Of a DNA stretch of 64,000 nucleotides, positions 1 through 12,100 are shown piece by piece (within the stretch, counting starts at the first letter, position 1; each line of letters opens with the position of its first letter). The DNA comes from an uncultured Bacteroidales bacterium. Its GTDB lineage: Bacteria; Bacteroidota; Bacteroidia; Bacteroidales; WCHB1-69. The translations under genes and the position numbers were made by a program. The stretch covers positions 1 through 64,000 of the forward strand of contig CALECM010000105.1 of NCBI GenBank assembly GCA_937949745.1, read 5' to 3'. The notes beneath the pieces were generated by a model. The model saw only the letters and a list, made by a program, of their open reading frames with translations, ran no database searches and was not told the origin of the DNA.

Positions 1-152
1 GGTTATAGGCTTTTCCTCTATGGTAAGATCAAACACAGCAGGTATATACAGGAGATATTACATTCTTCCTTCAAAAGGTCAAATTCTCTCATAATCTGTT
101 CTTTATTAATACTATCGTCTTTGATCTTACCATAGAGGAAAAGCGTATAACC
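1..152. repeat. 33-bp inverted repeat at window edge
   Basis: Positions 1-33 and 120-152 are reverse complements with a single mismatch, separated by 86 bases. The right arm lies inside the coding region of the minus-strand gene at 18-527 and encodes GYTLFLYGKIK. The left arm read on the plus strand encodes GYRLFLYGKIK. A plus-strand frame is open from base 1 to a stop at 133-135, so both strands end in LILP-stop within the other arm. It could be the tail-to-tail junction of an inverted duplication, an invertible-DNA boundary, or an assembly artefact at a contig end. Confidence 0.8.
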
Positions 153-527
153 ATTAACGGGGATATTTAATTCCGGTAATATTTCAAAGGGATCGGCATG
201 TGCATTGTTGAACATCTTATTCATCCAGTAGTTTCGGCTTTTTAAAGATGACAAAAGATATTTTTCCGCTCTTAAAGCCATTTTATCATAAAGCCATTCC
301 GTATCATAACAACGCAGATAACCCACATTAGCCTGATTATAAAGATACAGTATATGTCTAGGCATAACAGGTAATCCGAAAGCTTTTAATATGTTTTTTT
401 CGAATTGGAGCATTCTCTCCTGTATGATGGGATCATGACATAAATAAGGCTTATCCCATTGTTTTTCCAACAGGAGTGAATAATGGATAAGGAGAAGTTT
501 GGTATTCTTTTTTGAAAAATTATACAT
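18..527 (-). CDS. hypothetical protein, C-terminus altered by inverted repeat
   Basis: This 169-residue protein is unrecognised. It is rich in aromatic and basic residues, has no signal peptide or membrane segment, and looks cytoplasmic and helical. The last five residues and the stop codon are supplied by the left arm of the inverted repeat at 1-33, so the natural C-terminus may differ from what is seen. No TAnnTTTG element is visible in the 50 bases upstream. The gene is separated from trmB by about 50 bases and has the same orientation, but nothing links their functions. The reading frame is probably real because it is long and unopposed; its function is unknown. Confidence 0.5.
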   Translation of the reverse strand: MYNFSKKNTKLLLIHYSLLLEKQWDKPYLCHDPIIQERMLQFEKNILKAFGLPVMPRHILYLYNQANVGYLRCYDTEWLYDKMALRAEKYLLSSLKSRNYWMNKMFNNAHADPFEILPELNIPVNGYTLFLYGKIKDDSINKEQIMREFDLLKEECNISCIYLLCLILP

Positions 528-581
528 ATCACACGTATCTATCTAATGATAATACGGTTGCAATCCAAAAAAGTTACTCTT

Positions 582-1244
582 TCAGGAGACGGAGAATTTG
601 ATATAATGGATTTTTTTCCCTTCGCCAAGCCATATCTTTTCATAAAAAGTCTGTATCCCGGTTAAAAAGGGTATATTATCCCTGGCATACACATCGTCTA
701 TATTTTCATGGATAGTCCAGTTTTGATCCCGGGCAGTTTCAAGGGTATACTCATACAATTCCCGGCTGTCGGTTTTCAGGTTTATGGAACCTCCTTTAGC
801 GAGCACCTGCTTATATCGTTCAATAAAATTGGGAGAGGTCAACCTACGCCTTTCTTTCTTCGGCTGCGGATCCGGAAAGGTAATCCATATTTCACTTACT
901 TCTCCGGGTGCGAAATAAAAGGCTATGTTATCAATTCCGATACGAAGGAATGCCACATTGTTAAGTTCCGATTCAAGGGCATTTTTACAGCCTCTCCAAA
1001 GCCTTGCCCCTTTCCGGTCTATCCCGATATAATTCCGGTCAGGGAAATTCCGGGAAAGGGCTATGGTATATTCTCCTTTCCCGCAACCCAGCTCGAGTGT
1101 AACCGGATTATCGTTTTTGAAATAGTCCTTATTCCAGTTTCCCTTTAATGGAAAAAACGTTTTTCCCGGACCATATCCGGTATGCTGGAATAAATTGGGG
1201 AATGTATTGTTTTCTTCGAAACGTGCTAATTTATTCTTTGACAT
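582..1244 (-). CDS. trmB: tRNA (guanine-N7-)-methyltransferase TrmB
   Basis: TrmB methylates G46 in the variable loop of tRNA using S-adenosylmethionine. The SAM-binding motif LELGCGKGEY lies in the first third. It is followed by IGIDRKGARLWRG, the family signature IWITFPDPQPKKERRRL, and NLKTDS near the C-terminus. An ATG eight codons upstream (1268) is possible, but the start at 1244 gives MSKNKLARF, which matches the usual beginning of Bacteroidales TrmB and gives about 220 residues. The gene overlaps the end of the ABC exporter gene by 14 bases, so the two are almost certainly co-transcribed from the promoter at 3054-3061 and translationally coupled. Confidence 0.95.
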   Translation of the reverse strand: MSKNKLARFEENNTFPNLFQHTGYGPGKTFFPLKGNWNKDYFKNDNPVTLELGCGKGEYTIALSRNFPDRNYIGIDRKGARLWRGCKNALESELNNVAFLRIGIDNIAFYFAPGEVSEIWITFPDPQPKKERRRLTSPNFIERYKQVLAKGGSINLKTDSRELYEYTLETARDQNWTIHENIDDVYARDNIPFLTGIQTFYEKIWLGEGKKIHYIKFSVS

Positions 1245-3039
1245 CTGCTCTGTAACTGTTAATTTCAACTAACCTGGCGTATTTCCCGTTCAGGTCCATC
1301 AATTGTTCATGGGTACCCGATTCCACGATCTGCCCGTCCTCAATCAGCAATATATTATCCGCATGCCGGATAGTGGATAAACGATGGGCGATCACCAGGG
1401 TGGTACGGTTCTTCATAATCTTATCGAGCGCATTTTGCACCAGTTTTTCCGATTCAGTATCCATGGCGGAAGTAGCTTCATCGAGGATAAGGATCGGGGC
1501 ATTTTTCAATACAGCCCGTGCAATGCTGATCCTTTGGCGCTGTCCTCCGGAAAGATTCAGTCCCCGGTCCCCGATATTGGTTTGGAAACCATCCGGCATC
1601 TGCATGATAAAATCGTAGGCATTGGCTATTCTTGCCGCTTCATATACCTGTTCCTCCGTTACGTTTTTCATGCCGAAAGCGATATTATTAAATACCGTAT
1701 CGTTAAATAAAACAATATCCTGGGATACCAGTCCGAAGAGGGAACGAAGGTCATCAATCACAAAATCTTTGATATTGGTTCCGTCGATTAATATCTCACC
1801 GTAAGAGACATCATAAAAACGGGGCAACAGATCCACCAGGGTGGATTTTCCGGAGCCGGAATGTCCTACCAAAGCCACTATTTCTCCTTTTGAAATGGAA
1901 AAATTAATATTCCTCAACACTTCGGTATGGTCATAGGAGAAAGTAACATTATTGATATTGATGGAACCTTCGAACCGGGAAACCGGCATGGGATCCTCTT
2001 TTTGTAAAATCACCTCATCAGCAGTCAGTATGTTATTGATCCTGTCCAGCGTGGCCATGCCTCTCCTGTAATTGGATACGGCGGTTGCGATGGTTTTGGC
2101 CGGATTGATCACCTGCACGAAAATAGCGATATAACTGATAAAAAGCCCGGCCGTTAACATGGAAGAACCGGACATTACCTTTATACCGCCAAATACCAGG
2201 ATGATCATGACCACTACTACACCCAGGAATTCGCTTAAAGGAGACGCCAGATCTACATAACGATATATTTTCTTTTGTTTCCGGGCAAAATCGGCATTGT
2301 ATTTTTCAAAAGTTTCTTCAGAGAATTCCTGCGCGTTAAAACCTTTTATAACTCTCAGCCCCTGTATGGATTCTTCTACGATGGAAATAAGCCTGCCTAA
2401 AAGATTTTTAGCTTCCAGCGAACGCCTTCTTAAGGACCGGGACAGAAGACCGATCAAAAGGCCTGCCACGGGTAATAGTATCAGTACAAATAATGTCAGC
2501 TGGTAATTAATCCAGAAAAGGGCGATCAGGTATATAAGAATCGATATAGGTTCCAGTAAAAGTTGCTGTAAGGATTTTATGATGGTAAATTCGATCTCCT
2601 GTGTATCGTTCACCGAACGGGAAAGAATATCCCCTTTCCGGTTGGCGGTGAAGTAGGATAATGGCAGGATCAGTATCTTATCATAAAGGTTCTTTCTCAG
2701 GTCCCTGATCAAACCGCTTCTGACAGGAGCGAAAAACCAGTGTGACATATACTGGAAAAAATTTTTCAGGAAATAGAGGATAATCACGAATATAATAATA
2801 GCCAGTAGCATTCCCCGGGATGATCCGGGATCTACCCAGTTATGCAGGATACTTACCAGATAATTTCCAATGGGACTCAATTGATTTTCATTTCCCTGAA
2901 AGATAATTTCAACCAAAGGTTCTATGAGTAAAAGGGAAGCTATGGTAAAGAGAGTGGAGAGTATATTGACCAAAACAACGGCAGCCAATTGCCATTTATA
3001 GGGAGATAAAAGCGGAGTAAATGAATTTCGCAAGGCCAT
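1231..3039 (-). CDS. MsbA-like ABC transporter, fused permease and ATPase
   Basis: A 602-residue half-transporter of the lipid A/multidrug exporter type that works as a homodimer in the inner membrane. The N-terminal ~320 residues carry six hydrophobic segments of the ABC type 1 transmembrane fold. The ATPase half has Walker A GHSGSGKST near residue 393, the signature LSGGQRQRISIARA, Walker B ILILDEATSAMD and the switch histidine in IAHRLSTIRHAD. Size and layout match MsbA, which flips lipid A core to the periplasmic leaflet, but general drug exporters look the same, so the substrate is not certain. The start codon is only about 15 bases from a TACCTTTG element. The 3' end overlaps trmB. Confidence 0.9.
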   Translation of the reverse strand: MALRNSFTPLLSPYKWQLAAVVLVNILSTLFTIASLLLIEPLVEIIFQGNENQLSPIGNYLVSILHNWVDPGSSRGMLLAIIIFVIILYFLKNFFQYMSHWFFAPVRSGLIRDLRKNLYDKILILPLSYFTANRKGDILSRSVNDTQEIEFTIIKSLQQLLLEPISILIYLIALFWINYQLTLFVLILLPVAGLLIGLLSRSLRRRSLEAKNLLGRLISIVEESIQGLRVIKGFNAQEFSEETFEKYNADFARKQKKIYRYVDLASPLSEFLGVVVVMIILVFGGIKVMSGSSMLTAGLFISYIAIFVQVINPAKTIATAVSNYRRGMATLDRINNILTADEVILQKEDPMPVSRFEGSININNVTFSYDHTEVLRNINFSISKGEIVALVGHSGSGKSTLVDLLPRFYDVSYGEILIDGTNIKDFVIDDLRSLFGLVSQDIVLFNDTVFNNIAFGMKNVTEEQVYEAARIANAYDFIMQMPDGFQTNIGDRGLNLSGGQRQRISIARAVLKNAPILILDEATSAMDTESEKLVQNALDKIMKNRTTLVIAHRLSTIRHADNILLIEDGQIVESGTHEQLMDLNGKYARLVEINSYRADVKE

Positions 3040-3053
3040 GTTTCAAAAAAAGG

Positions 3054-3061
3054 CAAAGGTA
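3054..3061 (-). promoter_or_regulatory. Bacteroidota -7 element (TACCTTTG) for the ABC exporter
   Basis: On the minus strand TACCTTTG matches TAnnTTTG. It directly follows the T tract of the giant gene's terminator and lies 14 bases before the ATG at 3039, giving a very short leader. No -33 TTTG is obvious. Confidence 0.5.
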
Positions 3062-3096
3062 AAAAAAAAGGAGTTACGGTGTTTACCGTAACTCCT
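3061..3096 (-). terminator. Rho-independent terminator of the 3054-residue protein gene
   Basis: Perfect 11-bp stem (3070-3080 with 3085-3095) around a 4-base loop, followed on the minus strand by nine T residues (3061-3069). It sits 25 bases after the stop codon. It separates the giant gene from the ABC exporter gene, whose promoter begins exactly where the T tract ends. Confidence 0.92.
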
Positions 3097-3120
3097 GCAT
3101 TATAAATTTATACTAACTTC

Positions 3121-6100
3121 TTATTTAGTGATCATTAATTTCTTGGTTTTGCTTACAATTCCGTTGTTGATATTGATCATATAAACACCTTCTTTGTACA
3201 TTCCGCCAAGACTACGTTGGATCGTATTTTCACCGGACCTTACATTCACGTCGAATCTTTCAACTACTTTACCTAACAGGTCAGTGATTGTTACGGTAGC
3301 TTTTCCTTCGATACCGTCAACTCTCATATTGAATTCACTGGTAGCGGGGTTAGGATAAATTGTGATATTAGCGTCCGTAGTATTGTTTTTCGCAATTGAA
3401 TTGGGTGAACTTGTACGACCTGCAAATCTCTCTTCACCGGTAATGGTCATGGTAAAGGTACGGGTAGCCAGGGTAACGTTAGGATTAAGAATTCCTGATC
3501 CGCCGACATATTTGTTTACGTCGTAATCTACCTGTTTCGGCACACCGCCATTACCTGCAACCAGCGTGTAAACCACCTGATAGGTACCCGGTTTGGTAAA
3601 TCCTGTAATATCGACATCTACAGGACGACCGCCTAAGAATTCAAGGTAGAACCAGTTGAATACGTTATTAGACAAGAAATAATGTCTTCCGTCGTTGCTG
3701 GCGTCTGTTCCGCCTGTCGGAGGAATTGAGCTTGAAGCATTAACATCGATATAAAGGTCGTTAGCTTCCCAGAATCCTGTTAAATTGGAATCCGCGTTGA
3801 TCTTATTCATCACATCATAAGTAACAGCATTATTATCCGTCAAATAATCAGTTAATAATCCGATCATTTCAAAGCCGCTTGAATCAGGATGTTGGTAATA
3901 GAACTGATAATCAATCCTTACTCTCTGGTTTGCATCCACACAATTGGCATTCAGACGCACTTTATAAGCCAGAGGTTGTTCTACTTCCGCAGTTAAGGAA
4001 TCGATAATCTGATCCTGATCATTGAGGAATTCGATAAACGCATTAGGATCAATAGTTACATTTTGTGTCAGCTGATTAGTACATCCGGTAACCGTATCCG
4101 TAACCACGAGAGTTATCAGACCGTTATTTCTGGCCGTAAATGTATTGGCATCACCGGTAACACCACCTGCATCAGTCCACAGGTAAACATAATTCGGATT
4201 AAACGGTGTGCTTAATTCAACTGTGTAACATCCTACGGAGTCACCCACGAAAGATATCGGAGCGGCAGGAACGTCATTAACCATAATGGTAATCATGGTG
4301 TCACCCACACAACCACGTTCGGTAGTTACGGTTACACTGAAAATATGTTCTCCTGCAACGTTGAGTACTGTATCCAGAACAGCGTCCGTATGGCCGGTAT
4401 TCCAAAGGTATGCAACAGCGTCCGGAGCAGTGGCGGTAAGTGTGATCTGAGAATCTATACAAATAGTATCATTTGCAACGCTGGCTGTGATCACAGGTTC
4501 CGGTAATCCTATAAAGGTAACCGTAATATTAGTATCGATCGTACAACCGAAAGCATCGGTTATCGCTACGGTCCATAAAGTATCCTGTGCGATGTCAGAT
4601 GTTACATAGATGGTATCGGTGGTTTCACCTGTGTTGGTCCACAGATATTCTACTCCACCTGCAGCTATAAGCATTACAGTATCATTTACACAAGTAGTGT
4701 CGCCTGCAACATTGGAGATTATGTTCACAACAGGTGCGGGAAGCACTGTTAACGTAATTGAATCCGTATAAGAACAGGTTGCATTTCCGGTTGCGGTAAC
4801 CGTTACGTAATAAGTAATGGTAGTATCTATTGCAGCAGGTACCAAAGCGGTATCATTCGCGATCTGGGTTAATCTTGCATCCCAAATATAAGTATAGGTA
4901 GAAGGTTCTGCTATTAATCTGAAATTATTATCACCCAAACATGCGGTGTCCACACGGTTATTGGTTCCAATAGCTGATAAAGTAATAGAAGGTGCCTGGT
5001 CTACCAGAACTACGATACTGTCTCTGAAGCTACAGTTCAACGTAGTTTCCGTAATAGTTACATAATATACGGTATCGTCAGTCGGATTCACCATCATAGT
5101 ATCCATCGGTACGCTCATGCCATCCCATAAGTAACTGTAATTTTCGCCGGCCGGTGAGAATGATAAATCTACAAACTGACCTTCGCATATAATGGCTGTA
5201 TCACCAGGATTTGCAACAGGAGCTATCAGGGTTCTGATATATAAAGTATCCATTGCACTGCAACCGGTTATAGAGTCAGTAGCGGTTACAATAACACCGA
5301 TAATTGAATCGGTAGCCTGTAAACTTCCTTCGAATAAGCTATAAGCAATTGCAGAAGAATCCAGACTCCATCTCATATTGGAAGTTTCCAATGTGTTGCC
5401 GTAAACGTCGAACGTATAATTTACATTCACCTCTTCATTTACATTTACAAAGTATTCGGTATTGTTAGGACAAACATTGATCGAGTCATTGACTACAGGA
5501 GCGGGGGCACCGGCAGGTTCAAACGTTACGATCATTTCCGGGGCAGGAGTAGCCATGTGGCTTACGTTCACCGTATCGGAAGCGGAACATCCGTTCATCA
5601 CCTCAACCGTTACGATATATTGTCCTGCTTCATAAGCCGGAATCGTATCCATATCATTATATAAAGGATTATTATTCCACACGATGGAAATAACGTTCAT
5701 TCCGGTGGTATCGATAGTCAGTACATTGGCGAAATCATTGGTACAAATCATCGTATCGCCTTGTATCGCTATATCCGAAGGAGCCATATTCACCGTAATC
5801 GATACTGAATCTTCGCTCATACATCCGTTAAGATATACCTGAACGCTATAAGTTTCATCAGCCTGAGGATTTACAGTGATGGTAGCATCGGTAGAACCGT
5901 TAGACCAAAGAACACTGTCATAGGTAATGACGGTTCCGATAGTGATCACATTATTATTACATATAGCCGTATCGGCAGCCTGTACAGGATTTCCATTGAT
6001 GGTAATAACAGGACTTGCCAGAGAATCAACCACAATGGTAGTCGTCAATGTCAGTGAGCAGCCATAGTCATTCGTAGCGGTTACACTGATGGTAGAATCA

Positions 6101-9100
6101 CCGTACGTTGTACCTACGAAATATAAAGTATCACCTGCGAAGCCGTTGCTCCAGGTAAAGATTGTCGGATTAAGACCGTCATTGCTGTAAATATTTTCAT
6201 CAATTGCCGTCAGCATAATGGTATCGCCGAGACAAACCCGAGCTTCTCCCGCGATGGCAGGCTGCGGCATCGGGTAAAGTGAAACCATAACCGTATCATA
6301 AGCATCACAACCGAATTCATTACTTACCACAACCGTAAACATCACATTCAGGATAGTATCCGTAATATTAAATAACGGCTGGGTTGTAAATGAATTTGTA
6401 GTATCTCCGGTGTTCCATAAATACGTATAACCACCGTCAAAATCAGTTTCAATCAGGACTACCAATCCGTCTTCACCGGGACAATCTTCCAAAAGTCTGG
6501 CAACATTGTTAGCCCTGGCATTGGTTGTCGGATTAGGATTAACATTTACGGAATGGCTATCTGATGCAAAACATCCGTAAGCATCGGTAACAGTTACAGA
6601 ATAAGTGTAATTATCACTTACTTGGATAGTCCGGCTAGTTGCACCCGTACTCCAGAGATAAGACATATAACCTGCGCCCGCGTCGAATGTCGTTGATGAG
6701 CCCTCACAAATAGCACTATCAGAAACGATAGTTACAACGAGAGTCGGCATCACCACTAAGTTAGCGGTATCATAAGCTATACATCCCAGGTCGTCAATGG
6801 CCTGCACCGGATATCTGTGCGTAGTTGCACTGTCGCCGGCAACAGCAAGGACGGTAAGGGTCTGGCCATAATTACCCCCGTTATTAGCCCATAAATACTG
6901 GAGTGTACCCAATCCTGTAGCGGAAGCCGTAATCCTGACACTCGTATTGTTACAAACAGTATCCCGAACAGGATAATTATATGTAGCATCTTCGTAAGTA
7001 AACGCGTTAAATACCGGTAATGCTCTTACTGTTACTTCATAATTGATCGTAGTCGAGCAGGAAGTGGAAGGATCCGTGATCACGTTGGAATAATTCCATA
7101 CGCCCACTGTGTCGGGGGTTACGATCAAAGAATCGGCGGTTGAACCGTCATTCCATACATATGTATAACCCGGTACTGCGTGTAAAACGGCAGAATCACC
7201 GAAACAGATTTCCATATTTGTTACTATTCCTGATAAGTCAGGAGCAGGAACATCATTTACATAAATCATGATGGTAGTATCGCTTTCGCAAAGGCCTGCT
7301 ACAGTGGTATCAGTAGCGGTAACCGTGATATAATGTTCACCGGCTACAGTAAATGTTGAATCCAAAGTAGTTCCTTCGTAACCGTTTGGCCATGTATAAA
7401 GTATATTATTTTCTGCAATTACCCCAAAAGAAACGGTTGTATTTAAACAAACGCTGTCGGTATAAGGCAGGAATGCAATTTCAGGAGCATTGCGTACGTT
7501 AACGGTAACTTCGGCAAGATAATTACATCCTGTGGCAATGTCAGTAACCGTTAATGTATAGGTTGAAGTTGTATCAGGAGTAACGGATATAGCACTAGTC
7601 GTAGCACCAGTATTCCATATATATGTATAAGTTGGAAGTGATTCCGCGACAAAGGTAACTTCGCTTCCGTTACAGATAATAGTATCCATAGGGGTGATCG
7701 TAACCTGTGGTAACGGTAATACATCGATCCTTACGGAATCCGTTGCCGTACATCCCTGGGCAGATTCGATTACCAAAGTATAAACCATGGTTTCGGTAGC
7801 CGTAACATCAAGAGTATCTGAAAAACCTACGGCAAGATCATCTTCATACCATGTATAAATAGCATCTGCATAATTATTCGCTCTTAAAGTGAACTCGCTG
7901 TTTTCACAAACAGGATTTGAAGGAACGATAATAGTAGCATCAGGTACGATATTTACAGTAACAGTGGAAGTAGCGGTATTAGAACATCCTGTCATTCCAT
8001 CAGTTACGGTTACGGAAACAATTGCGGTTTCTGCCACTGCAAATCTGTATCCGATCGTATCACCCTGTGCGGTGAAAGAAGTACCTGAGATAGACCAGTC
8101 ATAAGTGAGGTTAGTATTTACTCCTTCTATCCAGAAAGTCACTGAATCTCCGGCGCAAACTGCATTAGGATCAATATCATTGGCAATCACTATACCCGGA
8201 GCAGGTGACATATTTACATATATGGAAGCTGTATCCAGTTTACTGCATTGTTGTAAAGTATCCGTAATGGTTACGTAGAAATAATTCCATCCTTCGGTAA
8301 TTAATGTGGTATCGAATGATGCCTGGTCGGAACCGTGAGCCCAGTCATAAACCAGGTCAGGTGTAGTATTGATAATATTAACGGTTACGGTAGTTCCCTG
8401 ACAAACGCTGTCATTTTTATTTTCGGTATCCACGCCGGCTAAAATAGCAGGATAATAGCTTACCGTGAAAGTATCGCTTACGGCTACGCAACCGGATGCG
8501 TTCTGAACGGTCACTACATAATCGCCTTCAGCAACGGCATTGATTGAACGAGTCGTGTCGCCTGTATTCCACAGATAAGAATCGAATGCCTTATCGGTAG
8601 TGAGTATATTGGTTATTTCAGAAGAACAGATAAAAGCATTTCCCGTAATATTTACGGTATCCCTGTCTCTTACCTGGATCGTATGATTGTCGGCCACAGC
8701 AATACAACCGTAACTGTTGGTAGCGGTGACACTGTAAGTAGTTTCCACGGTCGGACTAACCCATATTTCAGAAGCAGTCAGGTCGGGAGCATTGGTATTA
8801 GCTGACCAAAGATATTGTGTGGTAACGGTAGTATCTGCATACGGAGGGAAATCAACGGCTGTTAAAAGCACGGAGTCTCCGTAACAGATGATATAATCAA
8901 ATCCCGGAGGCAGATTATTGGTGATCGAAACATGAGGACTCGGGTTCACCGTTATGGTAACCATGAGGGTAGTATCACAACCAGCTGCGCTGTCAGCCAC
9001 TGTTAAAGTGAAGATATGATCAACGGGAGCATTCGTATTATTTACTAAATAAGTAGACGGAATTACGATCGCGGAATCTGTACTGCTTTCATAGCTCCAT

Positions 9101-12100
9101 AAATAGGTTACATTTCCTGCTGCAATAGCGGCAATAGCCACATCCGTACCGTTACATACCTGGTTCGTATCCATGGTAATGGTTACAGCCGGAACACCCT
9201 GAACATTTAAAGTATAATCCGCGGTAGCGGTGCATTCATACTCATCGGTTACGGTTACACTATAAACGCCGGATTGATAAGCTACGATCGTAGATGTAGT
9301 ATCACCGGTACTCCATAAATAGTTTTCAAAAGCTCCGGTAACAGTCAGTACGGCTGAGTCGCCCGAACAGATATTTCCTGCTACTGCGGTTATTTCAACG
9401 TCCAATGTAGGTCTTACGGTTACCTGTACGGTATCGTAAGTACTACATGAAGTAAGGGTATCTTCCACGTAAACCACGTAGTCCATGATTTCAGGATCTG
9501 TACCGTAGTTCACAGGATTAGTCGTTAAATTAGGTCCTACACCGGTAGCCTGCCATACATATACTGTATTAGGTTGTACATCAACGGTAATTTGCAATAA
9601 AGCTCCGTTACAAACGATTCCAGAAGCAGGATTAGTTTCATATTGGGTGACCGGGATAGCATTAACCGTTACGATAACGGAATCTGTCCTTTCACAACCG
9701 GTTATATTACTAAAACCTTTAACATAATAAATATTTTCTCCGATATTTTCAGGAACAACCCTGATAGATGATAACAAGGTATCTCCCGTTACCACATCCC
9801 CTACAGACCACACGTACTCGTATTCCGGAGATCCACCGGAAACACTGAGGGTTACCGTATCATTAAAACATACAGGTCCTACAGGATCAACTGTGAAGTC
9901 AGGTAATGGGAAGGCATATATAGTGATAAATGTATCGATAGCGCAAAGTGTATTTGTATCCAATACATTTACCGTATAAATATTTTCTCCGATATTGGCC
10001 GGGGTAACCGTAACCACAGAAGTGGTGGCGTTGTTAGCTTCGGGACCCCATTGAATTGAATTTCCTCCTGTTACAGTTAAAGTAACGGAAGTTCCTAAAC
10101 AAGTAGAATCATTTGCCAGGGACGAAGATATTTCAACAGTCGGATAAGGATTCACATTTACGATCGCAGGACTCATGGTAAAGCAGCCTAACCTGTTTAT
10201 TTCAATTTCATCCATCTCAACGGCTCCGGTAATAATTTGCTGCAGGTAATCGAAATCCATAATGTTGATCGCACCTCCTATAAACGTATAAGTGCCTCCG
10301 TTTTGAATCACTGTATCTAAAACAGCAGGAACGCCCATTCCGAAACTTAAAATCTCCATTTGGGTCGTTACCCAGGCAGTAAAACGAATATGAGACGGAT
10401 CTGCGTAATTGGTAGTATCCGCCACTTCCAGGTGGATAGGCTGACCGGCGCAAACCATTAACAATTCCTGCGACAATTGTATTTCAGGAACCACACCTAC
10501 CGGCACCCTTAAAGTATCGATAGTCTGACAGCCTGTAACATTATTTACAGCAGTATATGGAAATTCCACTTCAATCGTATAATTATTGGTATTTACCAAA
10601 ACCGTGTCGAAAGCAGCCGGAAGAGCCGGATTCCAATTCCATGTTAAAGTAACATTGGCGGGAAGTACCGGATTAGGATTGTAGTTGACACCATTACATG
10701 CGAAAGGAGCAAATTCTACAACAGGAAGAGGATTTACGGTGATCGTAATTGAATCAACAGTGGAACAGGTTTCTCTTCCGTAATGTTGTTCAAAAGCCGT
10801 CACATAATAAGTCGTGGTCTGGGTCGGAGCCACTGTGGTATCTGTTCCCGTGAAGGAAGATCCGCTCCATGCCCAGGTATATTGCGGTTGGCCAGCCACA
10901 CTTAAAATTGCGGAATCGCCTATGCAAATCGGATTATTGTCGCTCTGTAAAGTAAATACGGGCGCATCGAATACCCATACGGTAATCGTATCGATCGGGA
11001 AAGAGGTACAGGCAGTCACCGTATCATATTGACGCAGGTAATACTCTGTCATTCCCGGAGCCGTGGTATTCACGACAGGAACTGCGGTACTGAAATTTTC
11101 CCCGTCTTCAGACCATTGAATGATACCATTCGGTCCTGATACGGTGGCTTCCAAAACCACGGTTGAATTTAAACAGGCCGTAATCGTATCATCCGGATAA
11201 AGGGGTGATAAAGGAAGATCATGAACCGTAACCAATATAATGGCAGAATCGCCGTAACAATTCGATCTTTCTGAATCAATCACCTGGCGTACATAAAAAG
11301 TATCCACACCTGCCACATCGGTAAAAGGTGTAGGAGCTACTGTTGAATAATTAACACCGTCGGAAGACCATTCCAGATATACACCTGCCTGTGTCGTATC
11401 GGCAGTCAAAGGCACTGCCACATCGTTTAAACAATAATCAACATTATTGACTTCCGGTAGTTCAACAAAAGGATTAACCGTCAGGTTAAGGATCACTACA
11501 CTGTCCACATATTCACAAACGGGATTATAGAAACCTACTTTCACAACAGTATCCCTGTCGAAAGTCTGCGGGGGATTTCCTATCGTATATTCTTCTCCGT
11601 AACAAATTTCAACCGTATCGTAAGAAGTTACCAAAGGTTCAAGTTTATACCGGCCTATTACACCGCCTTCGATGCTCTGGTGGCCACCGATAGAAAGCCT
11701 TTGTTGAGGATCCCAGTAAAAAGACGGATAATCGGTTCCATTAATTCTTTCCATCAGGGTAAGCTCTATTTCATAATCAGGACTGGCATCGTTCCATGTT
11801 ATTTCAAGATAAACATTGGTAGATTCGAAAAAATCGCTGTAAAGAAAATCGAGACTGTAAGCACTGATCCTCATAAAAGCAGGAAATTGCTCAATAGCCC
11901 CCGGATAAGATCTCTTCTTTCCGTTAATAATTTGGGGAGTTCCGTTAGGGAGGGATGCTCCCAGTGTTGCGTTGGCAATACGGTTATATTCTGTTAATAT
12001 TTTAACATCCGCATAAGGTCTCAGACTACCTAAAACCACACCGTTACGTTTTATTTCCCAATCCAAAGAGACTTTTGTACGTAAAGGCAGCGAACCATTA

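Noticed and set aside
708..1148. Plus-strand frame of 146 codons
   Set aside because: It runs antisense to trmB, which has all family motifs; the frame has no recognisable domain.
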